Shown: one piece after another, positions 43,525 through 51,935 of the stretch
Layout: each line of letters starts with the position of its first letter
Position numbering within the stretch: position 1 is the first letter of the stretch
Assembly: GCF_042679085.1 (NCBI RefSeq)
Contig: NZ_JBHTLQ010000005.1
Span: forward strand, 62,001 to 126,000
Reading direction: 5' to 3'
Source: Phenylobacterium conjunctum
GTDB taxonomy: Bacteria; Pseudomonadota; Alphaproteobacteria; Caulobacterales; Caulobacteraceae
Length of the DNA stretch: 64,000 nucleotides
Notes under the pieces: model-generated
What the model was told of the DNA's origin: nothing
The model's database searches: none
The model's input: only the letters and a program-made list of their open reading frames with translations
Position numbers and translations under genes: made by a program

Positions 43525-44712
43525 TTGATTTCAAAAGAGTTGAGTGATCCCAGCCGGCGGCTGGTGACCGCCGCGGCGCGGCTGTTGGCGGATCGTGGGC
43601 GCCCGGGCGTCTCCGCCCGGGCCGTGGCCGCGGAGGCCAGGCTCGCCGCCAGCGCCATCAACTACAATCTCGGCGGATTAGAACAGTTGTTATCCACCGC
43701 CCTGGAGGTCGGGTGCGAAGAGGCCGCCGCCTGGCTGGCCCGGTGCGAGCCGCAGGTCGCCAGGCTGCCCGCGACCCCGGATGGTGCGGCGCTGGCCCTT
43801 GAAGCGGTGATCCTGGCCTGGACCGGCGAGGCGCGAGATCTGGCGCTGCTGTACCAGGAGGCGGCCGGGACCGAGGTCGGGGCGCGTTGGACCGGGCTGT
43901 GGGCCGACTTCTGGGCGCGCACGGCTGAGCGCTGCGGCCTGGGGGCGGTGGAGGGCCGGCTACTGCACGCCGCCTTCGAAAGTGAAGCCCTGTTCCAGCT
44001 GTCTGGTTGGTCACCCGTCCTGGAGGCCGCAGCCCTGAGGGAGCTCTGCGGCCAGTTCGGCGCCCTGTGGCTGGGCGCGTCGCCTGGATTGGTCACGGGC
44101 GCGTGCCGAATTGCTGAGGAGGGGGCCGGGGCGCGGCCTGAGGGCTCCCTGGCGGCCCCGGCGCTGCGCATTGCAGACGCCGCCGCCGAAGTGGTGGCCG
44201 AAAAGGGGCTCGCCGGCCTGACCCACCGGGCCGTGGCCATGCGAGCGGGCGTGACCACCGGGGCGGTCACCCACCATTTCCGAACCATCGAGGATCTGGT
44301 GGCCGGCGCCATTCGCGGCCAGGTCTCGGCGCTGTCCCGGGTCACGCCGGGCGGACAGGCGCCGGCGACGCCGGACGGCTTTGTGGACGCGCTGTTCTTT
44401 CACGCCCGGGCTGACCGCCCCTCCATCCCGGTGCTCAGCCGGCGCGGTCTGTTCCTGGCGGCGGTGCGACGCCCGGACCTGGCCCGGGCGGGGGCGGTGA
44501 TCCGCTTCGCGCACGGCGGCACGACCCGGGACAGCCTGGTGCGGCTGTTCAGGGTTGAGGCGGATCAGGGGGTGGTGGTGGCCGGCGTGCTGGCGCGCCT
44601 GTTGTCGGCGCTTTGGTCGGCTTGCGCCGGCCAGGCCGACCCTGCCGAGGCGCGGGCGATCCTGGCCGAGGCCGTGATCCGCCGTCCCCTCGACCGGCTA
44701 GGCGCGCGCTAA
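43525..44712 (+). CDS. Tandem TetR-TetR transcriptional regulator (second)
   Basis: 395 residues, two TetR units. Unit 1 HTH at about 10-58 (LVTAAARLLADRGRPGVSAR, AASAINYNLGGLEQLLSTA); unit 2 HTH at about 212-262 (IADAAAEVVAEKGLAGLTHR, AGVTTGAVTHHFRTIEDL). The second recognition helix is the more typical. The start is uncertain: TTG 43525 gives the longest chain and TTG 43540 is close by; neither has a good Shine-Dalgarno. Divergent from the TonB receptor/phosphatase pair and likely its regulator. Confidence 0.75.
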   Translation: MISKELSDPSRRLVTAAARLLADRGRPGVSARAVAAEARLAASAINYNLGGLEQLLSTALEVGCEEAAAWLARCEPQVARLPATPDGAALALEAVILAWTGEARDLALLYQEAAGTEVGARWTGLWADFWARTAERCGLGAVEGRLLHAAFESEALFQLSGWSPVLEAAALRELCGQFGALWLGASPGLVTGACRIAEEGAGARPEGSLAAPALRIADAAAEVVAEKGLAGLTHRAVAMRAGVTTGAVTHHFRTIEDLVAGAIRGQVSALSRVTPGGQAPATPDGFVDALFFHARADRPSIPVLSRRGLFLAAVRRPDLARAGAVIRFAHGGTTRDSLVRLFRVEADQGVVVAGVLARLLSALWSACAGQADPAEARAILAEAVIRRPLDRLGAR

Positions 44713-44716
44713 GGCC

Positions 44717-45241
44717 TCACCGAAGGGCGAGGTCGAGAACGAAGGCGACCCGTTCCGCCACTGTGCCCTTCGGCAGGTCGATGGGTCGGTAGCCCAGCCG
44801 GGTCAGGTTGCGCCGGATCCGGGCGTGCACCCGCGCCGCCTCATCGAAGTCCTGGGTGCGCTCGGCGTCCTGCACGTAGATCTCGGCCCAGGGCGGGGGC
44901 GTCAGGACGCAGGTGTTGTAGCGACGGCTGCGCGCCGCCTGCGCCAGCCAGGGTGGGTCCAGCCCGTCACCCGCCAGGCTGTCGGGCAGGCCGCGATCAA
45001 AGAACACCGGGCGCGCCTCGCCCAGATGGGCGTCGTACTTGGCGAGGTCGATGCGCCCGCAGAGCTCGCGATAGGCGCCTTGGTCAGCGCGGATGTCGAC
45101 GCCCCGGGCGGCGTGCTCGCGGATCACGGCGCGGTGGGTCTCATCAACGCAGAGCTCGCCTGCTGCGCGAAGGGCCGCGATCAGGGTCGTCTTGCCGACG
45201 CCCGGCGCACCGGTGAACAGGAAGAAGTTGGGCTTTTGCAT
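44717..45241 (-). CDS. P-loop AAA-type ATPase/kinase-like protein
   Basis: 174 residues. The Walker A is FTGAPGVGKTTL at about 9-20, a Walker-B-like strand PVFFDRGLPDS follows, and DETHRAVI resembles the AAA_28 family of nucleotide/kinase-like proteins. The late Arg-rich helix ARVHARIRRNLTRLGY may act as a lid. Substrate unknown. Convergent with the tandem TetR gene 4 bp away. Confidence 0.75.
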   Translation of the reverse strand: MQKPNFFLFTGAPGVGKTTLIAALRAAGELCVDETHRAVIREHAARGVDIRADQGAYRELCGRIDLAKYDAHLGEARPVFFDRGLPDSLAGDGLDPPWLAQAARSRRYNTCVLTPPPWAEIYVQDAERTQDFDEAARVHARIRRNLTRLGYRPIDLPKGTVAERVAFVLDLALR

Positions 45242-45324
45242 GGGGGCTCCTGCAGGACATGGCTGTTCGCGCCGGGAAACCCGGCGGGCGAGGTCGTCCT
45301 GGGGAGGGTTCGGGCGGCCCGGCT

Positions 45325-45819
45325 CTAGCCGGGCGGGCAGCCCTTGAATTCGCCGGCCTTGGTCACCGTCAGGTTGGCGAGGTTCACCGAGCGCAGGTTC
45401 TGCATCGACTTGGCGCCCATGCCGGTGAACAGGTCGATGCGCTGGCCCTTGATCGCGCCGCCGGTGTCGGAGGCGTACCAGTAGCCGTCATGGGTGGAGC
45501 CGTCCGGCAGCGGCAAGCCCACGGTTTCCTTGATGAACAGGATGGTCCGCTTGGGGATCAGCCGGGCGTCGATGGCCGCGGTGCGCATCGCCACGACCTT
45601 GCAGCCGAGGGAGTCGAACACGCCCACGCCACGGGCGCCGGCGTGATACAGGCTGGCCTTCAGCCGGAAATCGGGCGCGGAGGGCAGGGTGCCGGTCAGA
45701 GCCGTGATCAGCAGGTCGCCAATCGGGTCCGGGGCCTTTTCGGAGGGAGAGTCCGCCTGTGCGGCGCCGGCGAAGGCGAGGAGCGGAATAGCGGCCAGGG
45801 CGGCGAGGCGGCGTCGCAT
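45325..45819 (-). CDS. Exported 3D-domain (MltA-like) protein
   Basis: 164 residues. Signal peptide ending AFAGAAQA, then a double-psi barrel whose C-terminal half includes YWYASDTGGAIKGQRIDLFT, the three-Asp 3D-domain signature shared with lytic transglycosylase MltA. The two Asp in ASDTGGAIKGQRID are the catalytic type; a role in peptidoglycan turnover is likely. Reasonable start at the signal peptide. Unlinked in function to its neighbours. Confidence 0.8.
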   Translation of the reverse strand: MRRRLAALAAIPLLAFAGAAQADSPSEKAPDPIGDLLITALTGTLPSAPDFRLKASLYHAGARGVGVFDSLGCKVVAMRTAAIDARLIPKRTILFIKETVGLPLPDGSTHDGYWYASDTGGAIKGQRIDLFTGMGAKSMQNLRSVNLANLTVTKAGEFKGCPPG

Positions 45820-46020
45820 TGACGGCGTCCTCCTTCGTCGTTGATCTGTCAGCGGCGGGCTGTCTAACCGGACTCTTGGCCCAGGGCAACCCAGGCCGTT
45901 TCGCCTGTAACGAGAAGTGTTCCTACAGCGAAGCTCACAGGTGCCCCAGAACCCCTCGGTTGCCGCAAGGTCCGGCTAGGGTATTAGGCCCCGATACGTC
46001 CCCTTCTGCGGAGCCCGCAT

Positions 46021-46602
46021 ATGCGCATCTACGGCGACTCGATTTCCGGCAACTGTCTGAAGGTGAAGTGGACCGCCGATCACCTGGGCCTCACCTATGA
46101 CTGGGTCGAGACCAGCGTCCTCAAGGCCGAGACCCGGACGCCGGAGTTCCTGGCCCTGAACCCGGCGGGGCAGGTTCCGGCGGTGGTGCTGGGCGACGGC
46201 CGGCCGCTCGCCCAGTCCAACGCCATCATCCTGCATCTGGCCGAAGGCTCCGACCTGATCCCCGCGGACGCCTATGACCGGGCGCGCATGTTGGAGTGGA
46301 TGTTCTGGGAGCAGTACAGCCACGAGCCCTATGTGGCGGTGGCGCGGTTCCAGATGCACTATCTGGGCAAGCCGGCCTCTGACCTCGATCCGAAGCTGGT
46401 GGAGCGCGGCCATGGCGCTCTGGCGCGGCTGGAGCAGGGCCTGGGCGCCTCTGCGTTCCTGGTCGGGGATAGGGCGAGCCTGGCTGACGTCGCCCTGGTC
46501 GCCTACACCCGGGTGGCGCACGAGGGCGGTTTCAACCTCAACGACTATCCCGCCGTGAAGGCCTGGGTGGCCCGGGTCGAGGCGGCGCTCAAGATCGTCT
46601 GA
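46021..46602 (+). CDS. Glutathione S-transferase family protein
   Basis: 193 residues. N-terminal thioredoxin fold with MRIYGDSISGNCLKVKWTAD (possible Ser8/Ser10 at the glutathione site), NPAGQVPAVV for the cis-Pro loop and LAQSNAIILHLAE for gamma-glutamyl binding; C-terminal all-helical domain from about 90. It conjugates glutathione to electrophiles or acts as an isomerase. No Shine-Dalgarno is obvious. Intergenic upstream (201 bp) holds no gene. Confidence 0.88.
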   Translation: MRIYGDSISGNCLKVKWTADHLGLTYDWVETSVLKAETRTPEFLALNPAGQVPAVVLGDGRPLAQSNAIILHLAEGSDLIPADAYDRARMLEWMFWEQYSHEPYVAVARFQMHYLGKPASDLDPKLVERGHGALARLEQGLGASAFLVGDRASLADVALVAYTRVAHEGGFNLNDYPAVKAWVARVEAALKIV

Positions 46603-46655
46603 GATCGCGCAATGCGGCGCTTGCCTTGACGGCGCGGCAAGGTCAAATCGCGGCC

Positions 46656-47663
46656 ATGCTGACCCGTCTTCGCGCCGCCGCGCTTGTGTTCGCCCTCATC
46701 GCCCCCGCCCAGGCCTTCGCCTGGGGCGGCATGGGGCATCGTATCGTCGGCCAGGCGGCCATGCAGGCCCTGCCGGCCGAGATGCCTGGGTTCATGCTTA
46801 GCCGGCAGGCCGTCGAGGCGGTCGGCGAGTTCTCCCGCGAGCCGGATCGTTCGAAGTCTTCGGGCAAGACCCACGACACCAACCGCGACGCCGCCCACTT
46901 CATTGACCTTGACGACAACGCCCGCGTTTTCGGCGGTCCCCTGGTGAGTGAGCTGCCGCCCACCCGGGCGGAGTATGAGAAGCTGATGCAGGCCATCGGC
47001 CAGGACAGCTGGAAGGCCGGCTATCTGCCCTACGCTATCGTCGACCAGGCCCAACAGCTGGCCAAGGATTTCGCCCACTGGCGGGCCGAAACCTACGCCA
47101 TAGCTCACGAGAAAGACCGCAAGCGGGTCGCCTGGATGAAGGCCGACCGGGCGCGACGTGAGGCCCAGATCCTCCTCACCATCGGCTACATGTCACACTA
47201 TGTGGGCGACGGCGCTCAGCCCCTGCATACGACCCTGCACTACAACGGCTGGGGGCCGTTCCCGAACCCCAATGGCTACACCCAGGCCAAGGTGCACGCC
47301 GACTTCGAAGGCGCCCTGGTGGTGACCACGACGACGACCGACCTGATCCGGCCGAAGATGGCTGAACCCTCCGTCTGTGAGGGTGACCTCATGGTCTGCG
47401 TTGGGACCTGGCTGGCGGCCTCCACCGCCCAGACCATCCCCTTCTACGAGATGGAGAAGGCCGGCGGCCTGAAGCCGGGCGACCCGCGCGGCGTCGCCTT
47501 CGCCCAGGCCCGGCTGGCGGTCGGCGCCTCGGAGCTGCGCGACCTGATCCTCTGGTCGTGGAAGGCCAGCGACACCCTGGCGGTCGGCTGGACGCCGGTG
47601 CCGCTCACCGACATCCTGTCGGGCAAGACCCCGGCCTATCCCTATCTCTACGGGATCGATTGA
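46656..47663 (+). CDS. Secreted S1/P1-type zinc nuclease
   Basis: 335 residues. Signal peptide ends ...APAQAFA so that Trp becomes the mature N-terminus, as needed in P1 nuclease where the terminal Trp binds zinc. Zinc ligands occur in WGGMGHR, HDTNRDAAHFIDLD, GYMSHYVGDGAQPLHTTLHY and VHADFEG. It degrades single-stranded DNA/RNA and releases 3'-phosphates outside the cytoplasm. ATG 46656 chosen as the signal peptide start. The TGA overlaps the Nudix ATG, so the nuclease and Nudix enzyme are coupled. Confidence 0.9.
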   Translation: MLTRLRAAALVFALIAPAQAFAWGGMGHRIVGQAAMQALPAEMPGFMLSRQAVEAVGEFSREPDRSKSSGKTHDTNRDAAHFIDLDDNARVFGGPLVSELPPTRAEYEKLMQAIGQDSWKAGYLPYAIVDQAQQLAKDFAHWRAETYAIAHEKDRKRVAWMKADRARREAQILLTIGYMSHYVGDGAQPLHTTLHYNGWGPFPNPNGYTQAKVHADFEGALVVTTTTTDLIRPKMAEPSVCEGDLMVCVGTWLAASTAQTIPFYEMEKAGGLKPGDPRGVAFAQARLAVGASELRDLILWSWKASDTLAVGWTPVPLTDILSGKTPAYPYLYGID

Positions 47664-48121
47664 TGCGGGCGGTCCCCCAGTTCGGGACGCAGACGCCAGG
47701 GCTTTCCTATCCCGATCGGCCGGCGGCGTTCGGCGTCGCCCAGCGGGATGGCCTGATCGCGGTGGTCGAGGTTGAGACGCCGGGCCAACCGACCTGGCGC
47801 GACCTGCCGGGCGGCGGGATTGATCCTGGCGAGACGGCTGAGCAGGCCCTGGTGCGGGAGTTCGGCGAGGAAGCGGGGCTGATCGTGCGCCCGACCGCCT
47901 GGCTCGAGCGGGCGGACCAGTTCTTCCTCAACGACCAGGGCCGCGATTTCAATGTCCGCGGCAGCTTCTTCGAGGCCGAGATCCTGGGGGAGGACGCCGC
48001 GCTGCACATCGAGCCGGACCACCGGCTGATCTGGCTGCCGCCCCTGCAGGCCATCGCCGCCATGCGCCGTGAGGCCCATGCCTGGGCGCTGGCGGTCTGG
48101 TTGCGGCGCGCTTCGACCTAG
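47663..48121 (+). CDS. Nudix hydrolase
   Basis: 152 residues. The Nudix box GGGIDPGETAEQALVREFGEEAG fits GX5EX7REUXEEXGU when read from the second Gly. It hydrolyses nucleoside-diphosphate-X compounds. The late segment LHIEPDHRLIWLPPLQAIA is common in MutT-like members. Start ATG 47663 overlaps the nuclease stop; joint expression suggests clean-up of nucleotide products (inference). Confidence 0.88.
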   Translation: MRAVPQFGTQTPGLSYPDRPAAFGVAQRDGLIAVVEVETPGQPTWRDLPGGGIDPGETAEQALVREFGEEAGLIVRPTAWLERADQFFLNDQGRDFNVRGSFFEAEILGEDAALHIEPDHRLIWLPPLQAIAAMRREAHAWALAVWLRRAST

Positions 48122-48130
48122 GCGGAGCGG

Positions 48131-48595
48131 TCAGGCGGCCTTGGCGGACCTCTTCGTGGCCGTGCGTCGGCGGGCGGGCTTGTGCGCCGCCGGTTTGGAT
48201 TGCCGCGCGGACACCTCCTTGCGGGCCTCCTCCCGCAGACGGGTCGAGTTCTTGTCGCACTCGGCCAGGATCTCCTCCAGTTCCTCGTCGGACAGGTTCT
48301 CGATGCCGATGAAGCTGTTGTGCGCCTCGGAGATGCGGATCAGCTCGTCGAGCTTGGCGTGCAGGGCGTTCGAATCGCGGTTCTGGGTGTTCTGGATCAG
48401 GAACACCATCAGGAAGGTGATGATGGTGGTCGAGGTGTTGATCACCAGCTGCCAGGTGTCCGAGAAGCCGAAAAGAGGACCGGACACCGCCCACAGGATC
48501 ACCAGGGCGCAGCAGGTGATGAAGACCATTGGCCGTCCGGTCCAGCGGGCGACAGCGGTCGAGAAACGGGTGAAAGTCTTGGAGATGCGGCTCAT
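48131..48595 (-). CDS. Low-affinity iron permease family protein
   Basis: 154 residues. Two membrane helices (FITCCALVILWAVSGPLFGF and VINTSTTIITFLMVFLIQ) followed by QNTQNRDSNALHAKLDELIR, the conserved block of the Fe_perm family, then a coiled, Lys/Arg/Ala-rich tail (KPAAHKPARRRTATKRSAKA). In bacteria this family is small and its iron role is unproven. Its start is at 48595; the folD gene is divergent. Confidence 0.85.
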   Translation of the reverse strand: MSRISKTFTRFSTAVARWTGRPMVFITCCALVILWAVSGPLFGFSDTWQLVINTSTTIITFLMVFLIQNTQNRDSNALHAKLDELIRISEAHNSFIGIENLSDEELEEILAECDKNSTRLREEARKEVSARQSKPAAHKPARRRTATKRSAKAA

Positions 48596-48681
48596 CGGTC
48601 TCTTGCTCCCCGCATTGCGCGGCGCCGCTTGAACGGTTAGTCGGACGCCACGTTCCCGACATCCAAGGTCCCGGAGATCCC

Positions 48682-49578
48682 ATGAGCCAGGCCCGCATCA
48701 TCGACGGCAAGGCGCTGTCCGACCGCATCCAGGACGAGGTGACCGCCGAGGTCGCCAAGCTGAAGGCCGAGCATGGCCTGACGCCGGGCCTGGCAGTCGT
48801 GCTGGTGGGCGAGGACCCGGCGAGCCAGGTCTATGTCCGTTCCAAGGGGGAACGGTCTAAGGCGGCGGGCATGCATTCGGTCACCCATCGCCTGCCGGCG
48901 GACGTGGCCCAGGCCGAGCTGATCGCCCTGGTCGAAAAACTGAACGCTGACCCGGCCATTCACGGCATCCTGGTCCAGCTGCCCCTGCCCAAGGGCCTGG
49001 ACGAGAAGGCGGTGATCACCACCATCAGCCCGGACAAGGACGTCGACGGCCTGCATGTGGTCAACGCCGGGCGCCTGTCCCAGGGCCTGCCCGCCCTGGT
49101 GCCGTGTACGCCGGTCGGTTCGATGGTGATGCTGCGCGACGTGCTGGGCGACAACCTGGCCGGCAAGCGCGCCGTGGTCGTCGGCCGCTCGATCCTGGTC
49201 GGCCGACCCATCGCCCAGCTGCTGCTGCAGGCCGACTGCACCGTCACCATCGCCCACTCGCGCACCGTCGACCTGCCCGCTGTCTGCCGCGAGGCCGATA
49301 TCCTGGTGGCCGCCGTGGGCCGGCCGCGGATGATCCAGGCCGACTGGATCAAGCCGGGCGCCACTGTGATCGATGTCGGGATCAACCGGGTGCCCTTCGA
49401 CGACCCGATCAAGGCGGCCGAGGGCAAGACCAAGCTGGTGGGCGACGTGGCCTACAAGCCCGCCCTGCAGGTGGCCGGCGCCATCACCCCTGTGCCAGGC
49501 GGGGTCGGCCTCATGACGGTGGCCTGCCTGCTGCAGAACACCGTCACCGCCGCCAAGCGGATCGCCGGGCTGGAGTAG
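48682..49578 (+). CDS. folD: Methylenetetrahydrofolate dehydrogenase / cyclohydrolase
   Basis: 298 residues. It interconverts 5,10-methylene-, methenyl- and 10-formyl-THF. Motifs: VGEDPASQVYVRSKGERSKA with the catalytic Tyr/Lys, VQLPLPKGLDEKAVI, the nucleotide-binding VVVGRSILVGRPIAQLLLQ and the closing TPVPGGVGLMTVACLLQNTV. Full length for the family. Single gene, 4 bp from the convergent Mla operon end. Confidence 0.95.
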   Translation: MSQARIIDGKALSDRIQDEVTAEVAKLKAEHGLTPGLAVVLVGEDPASQVYVRSKGERSKAAGMHSVTHRLPADVAQAELIALVEKLNADPAIHGILVQLPLPKGLDEKAVITTISPDKDVDGLHVVNAGRLSQGLPALVPCTPVGSMVMLRDVLGDNLAGKRAVVVGRSILVGRPIAQLLLQADCTVTIAHSRTVDLPAVCREADILVAAVGRPRMIQADWIKPGATVIDVGINRVPFDDPIKAAEGKTKLVGDVAYKPALQVAGAITPVPGGVGLMTVACLLQNTVTAAKRIAGLE

Positions 49579-49582
49579 AGCT

Positions 49583-50206
49583 CTAGCTCGCCGCCGCGTC
49601 GTTGGTCAGGCCGACGGTGCGGGTCAGGACGTCGGAGACCGCCTTGTCGAAGGCCGCGACGATGGCCGAGACGCGGTTGTCGCCGGCGCGAACCTCGGCC
49701 GACAGGGTCTCGTCGCGGACCACAGCGCGGTCCTGGGCGCGGACGATCACCACATGCACGTCCACAGCCACCTTCGGCGCCGCCTTGCCGCCCTGGTCAT
49801 AGACCGCTTCGAACCGCTGGACGTCCAGGCGCAAGGAGTAGTCGGCCTTGGCCGGCTCGCCCCGGGCCACCAGGCGCGCCGCGCCCTGGTTGGCGCTGAA
49901 GGCGCGGGCGACGGCTTCGTCGAACAGCACCGAGGCCGGATCGGCCCAACGGCTCTCGGCGATATAGGCGACCTCCGAGCCGGTGACCGTCAAAATCCGG
50001 TCGCCCGCCGCGGCGCCGACGAAGGACCCGTTGGCGCGGGCGACGCCGCGCCGGACCTCCGCCGCGGGACCCGATTGGGCGACGGCGCCGTCGAAGCGGT
50101 AGAGCAGGGCGGGCTTGGTCTTCGGAAAGACCGTGACGCAGGCCGACAGGGCGACGGCGACGGCCGCGATCCCGGCGATCCGGAACAGGCTGCGGGTCGG
50201 GTTCAT
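49583..50206 (-). CDS. Mla/PqiC-type ABC transport auxiliary lipoprotein
   Basis: 207 residues. Lipobox VALSACVTVFP near residue 23 makes it a lipoprotein; the rest is the periplasmic domain of the ABC-type transport auxiliary lipoprotein family (PqiC/YmbA-like), with RFEAVYDQGG and a DEAVARAFSA helix. It would sit at the outer membrane and receive lipid from the MCE protein. Overlaps the MlaD-like gene by 4 bp; last gene of the operon. Confidence 0.85.
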   Translation of the reverse strand: MNPTRSLFRIAGIAAVAVALSACVTVFPKTKPALLYRFDGAVAQSGPAAEVRRGVARANGSFVGAAAGDRILTVTGSEVAYIAESRWADPASVLFDEAVARAFSANQGAARLVARGEPAKADYSLRLDVQRFEAVYDQGGKAAPKVAVDVHVVIVRAQDRAVVRDETLSAEVRAGDNRVSAIVAAFDKAVSDVLTRTVGLTNDAAAS

Positions 50207-51141
50207 GGCTTGACCTTCTTTTCCTCGGCGGGCGCCTTGCCCACCAGGCCTCTCGGATTGGCTTGCAGCTCGCGGGCCAGGCGATCCAGCGACTCGGCGG
50301 TGTTCTGCAGGGACTGGGCGGCGGCGGTGAGCTGGGGCAGGCCGTTGGACGCGAACTCCGAGGTCGGCCCTTCCAGCTTGCCCATCATGGAGCGCAGGTC
50401 CCTGGCCGCGGCGCGGGTCTCCTCGGCGGCGTCGCCGAAGTTGCGCACCGTGCGCTTGCCGTCAGTGTCGACCACGTCCTGGGTGGACTTTGACAGGGCC
50501 GAAATCTGCTGGGCCGCCACGTCAATGTCCTGAACCGCCTTCTGGAAGTCGGCGATCACCTGCTTGCGCTCGCGCAGCTCGCCGGTGAAGGCCTGGGTGT
50601 CGTTCAGCGCGGCGTTGAAGGTCTTGATGTTGTCGTCGGACAGGACGCGGTTGACCCGGTCCAGGGCCTCGATGGTGCGGGTCAGGACGTTGCCGCCGCC
50701 TTCCAGCAGGTCGGACAGGGCGCTGCGCTGGCTGCGCAGGATCGGCACCTTGTCCTTCGGGAACAGGTCCTTCAGCAGCGGCTTGGACGGCGTGCCGGCG
50801 GTGATCTGGATGTAGTTCACCCCGGTGATGCCCTGGGGCTCCAGGGTGGCGTAGGAGTCCTCGCGGATCGGCACGTCGGAGGTCACGCGAGCCGTGGCGA
50901 TCACCTGGTTGGGGTCTTCCCGGCGCAGGGCGATCTTGGTGACCTCGCCCACCTTGATGCCGTTGAAGTGCACTTCGCCGCCCTGGGAGATGCCGCGCAC
51001 CGGACCCTGGAAGACGATGTCGTAGTTGTCGTAGTCGTGGGTGAACTGGAGCCGGGCCAGCCAGACGACGAAGATCACCAGACCCACGAAGAGGATCATG
51101 GTCGACAGGCCCACCAGGGCGTAGTTGGCGTCTTTTTCCAT
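50203..51141 (-). CDS. MlaD/MCE-family phospholipid transport protein
   Basis: 312 residues. One N-terminal membrane helix (LVGLSTMILFVGLVIFVVWL), then a single MCE domain with GPVRGISQGGEVHFNGIKVG and GITGVNYIQITAGTPS, then a long helical region (VLTRTIEALDRVNRVLSDDN) that forms the hexameric tunnel in related proteins. Carries lipid across the periplasm. ATG 51141 is the start; it overlaps the ATPase gene's stop codon by one base. Confidence 0.88.
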   Translation of the reverse strand: MEKDANYALVGLSTMILFVGLVIFVVWLARLQFTHDYDNYDIVFQGPVRGISQGGEVHFNGIKVGEVTKIALRREDPNQVIATARVTSDVPIREDSYATLEPQGITGVNYIQITAGTPSKPLLKDLFPKDKVPILRSQRSALSDLLEGGGNVLTRTIEALDRVNRVLSDDNIKTFNAALNDTQAFTGELRERKQVIADFQKAVQDIDVAAQQISALSKSTQDVVDTDGKRTVRNFGDAAEETRAAARDLRSMMGKLEGPTSEFASNGLPQLTAAAQSLQNTAESLDRLARELQANPRGLVGKAPAEEKKVKP

Positions 51142-51935
51142 CAGGCGGGGGTCCGGCTGGCCTGGGCCGCGGCCGCGGCGCGGCCGCGCGGTCCCAGGAA
51201 GTATTCGTGAATCCACGGGTGCGTGGAACGCTCGAGCTCGTGCACGGGCGCCGCGGCCACCACATGCTTGTCGGCCAGCACCGCCACCCGGTCGGTGATG
51301 GTGTAGAGGCTGTCCAGATCGTGGGTGATCATGAAGACGGTCAGCTCCAGGCTGCGGGACAAGTCCAGGATCAGGTCATCGAAGGCCGCGGCCCCGATGG
51401 GGTCCAGCCCGGCGGTGGGCTCGTCGAGGAACAGGAGCTCCGGATCGAGGGCCAGGGCCCGCGCCAGGCCCGCGCGCTTGCGCATGCCCCCCGATAGCTC
51501 CGAGGGCTTCAGCCCGCCGGCTTCCGGCGGCAGGCCGACCATGGCGATCTTCAGGTCCGCCAGTTCGCGGATCGCCTGGCGGGTCATGTTGGTGTGCTCG
51601 TACATCGGTGTGGCGACGTTCTCGCGCACTGTGAGGTTCGAGAACAGCGCGCCCTGTTGGAAGAGAACGCCCCAGCGGCGGGCCATGGCGGCGCGTTGCT
51701 TGCGGGTGGCTCGCGTCAGGTCCTGGCCGAACACCCGGACGCGGCCGCCCTCGGGCCGCTTCAGCCCGATGATGCTGTTGAGCAGCACCGACTTGCCCGA
51801 GCCGGACCCGCCGACCACGCCCATCACCTCGCCCTGGCGCACAGTGAGGTCCAGGTCCTTGTGAATGACCCGGTCGCCGAACTGGGACAGGAGCCCCTCG
51901 ACCTCGATAGCTGGGGCGGCGGCGTTGCGGCTCAC
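51141..51935 (-). CDS. MlaF-family ABC ATPase
   Basis: 264 residues. Walker A GGSGSGKS, signature LSGGMRKR, Walker B ELLFLDEPTAGLDP and switch His in ITHDLDS. The SGGMRKRAGLARAL block is typical of the MlaF/Ttg2A lipid ABC transporters. Powers the MlaE/MlaD-like complex. ATG 51935 overlaps the permease stop. Confidence 0.92.
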   Translation of the reverse strand: MSRNAAAPAIEVEGLLSQFGDRVIHKDLDLTVRQGEVMGVVGGSGSGKSVLLNSIIGLKRPEGGRVRVFGQDLTRATRKQRAAMARRWGVLFQQGALFSNLTVRENVATPMYEHTNMTRQAIRELADLKIAMVGLPPEAGGLKPSELSGGMRKRAGLARALALDPELLFLDEPTAGLDPIGAAAFDDLILDLSRSLELTVFMITHDLDSLYTITDRVAVLADKHVVAAAPVHELERSTHPWIHEYFLGPRGRAAAAAQASRTPA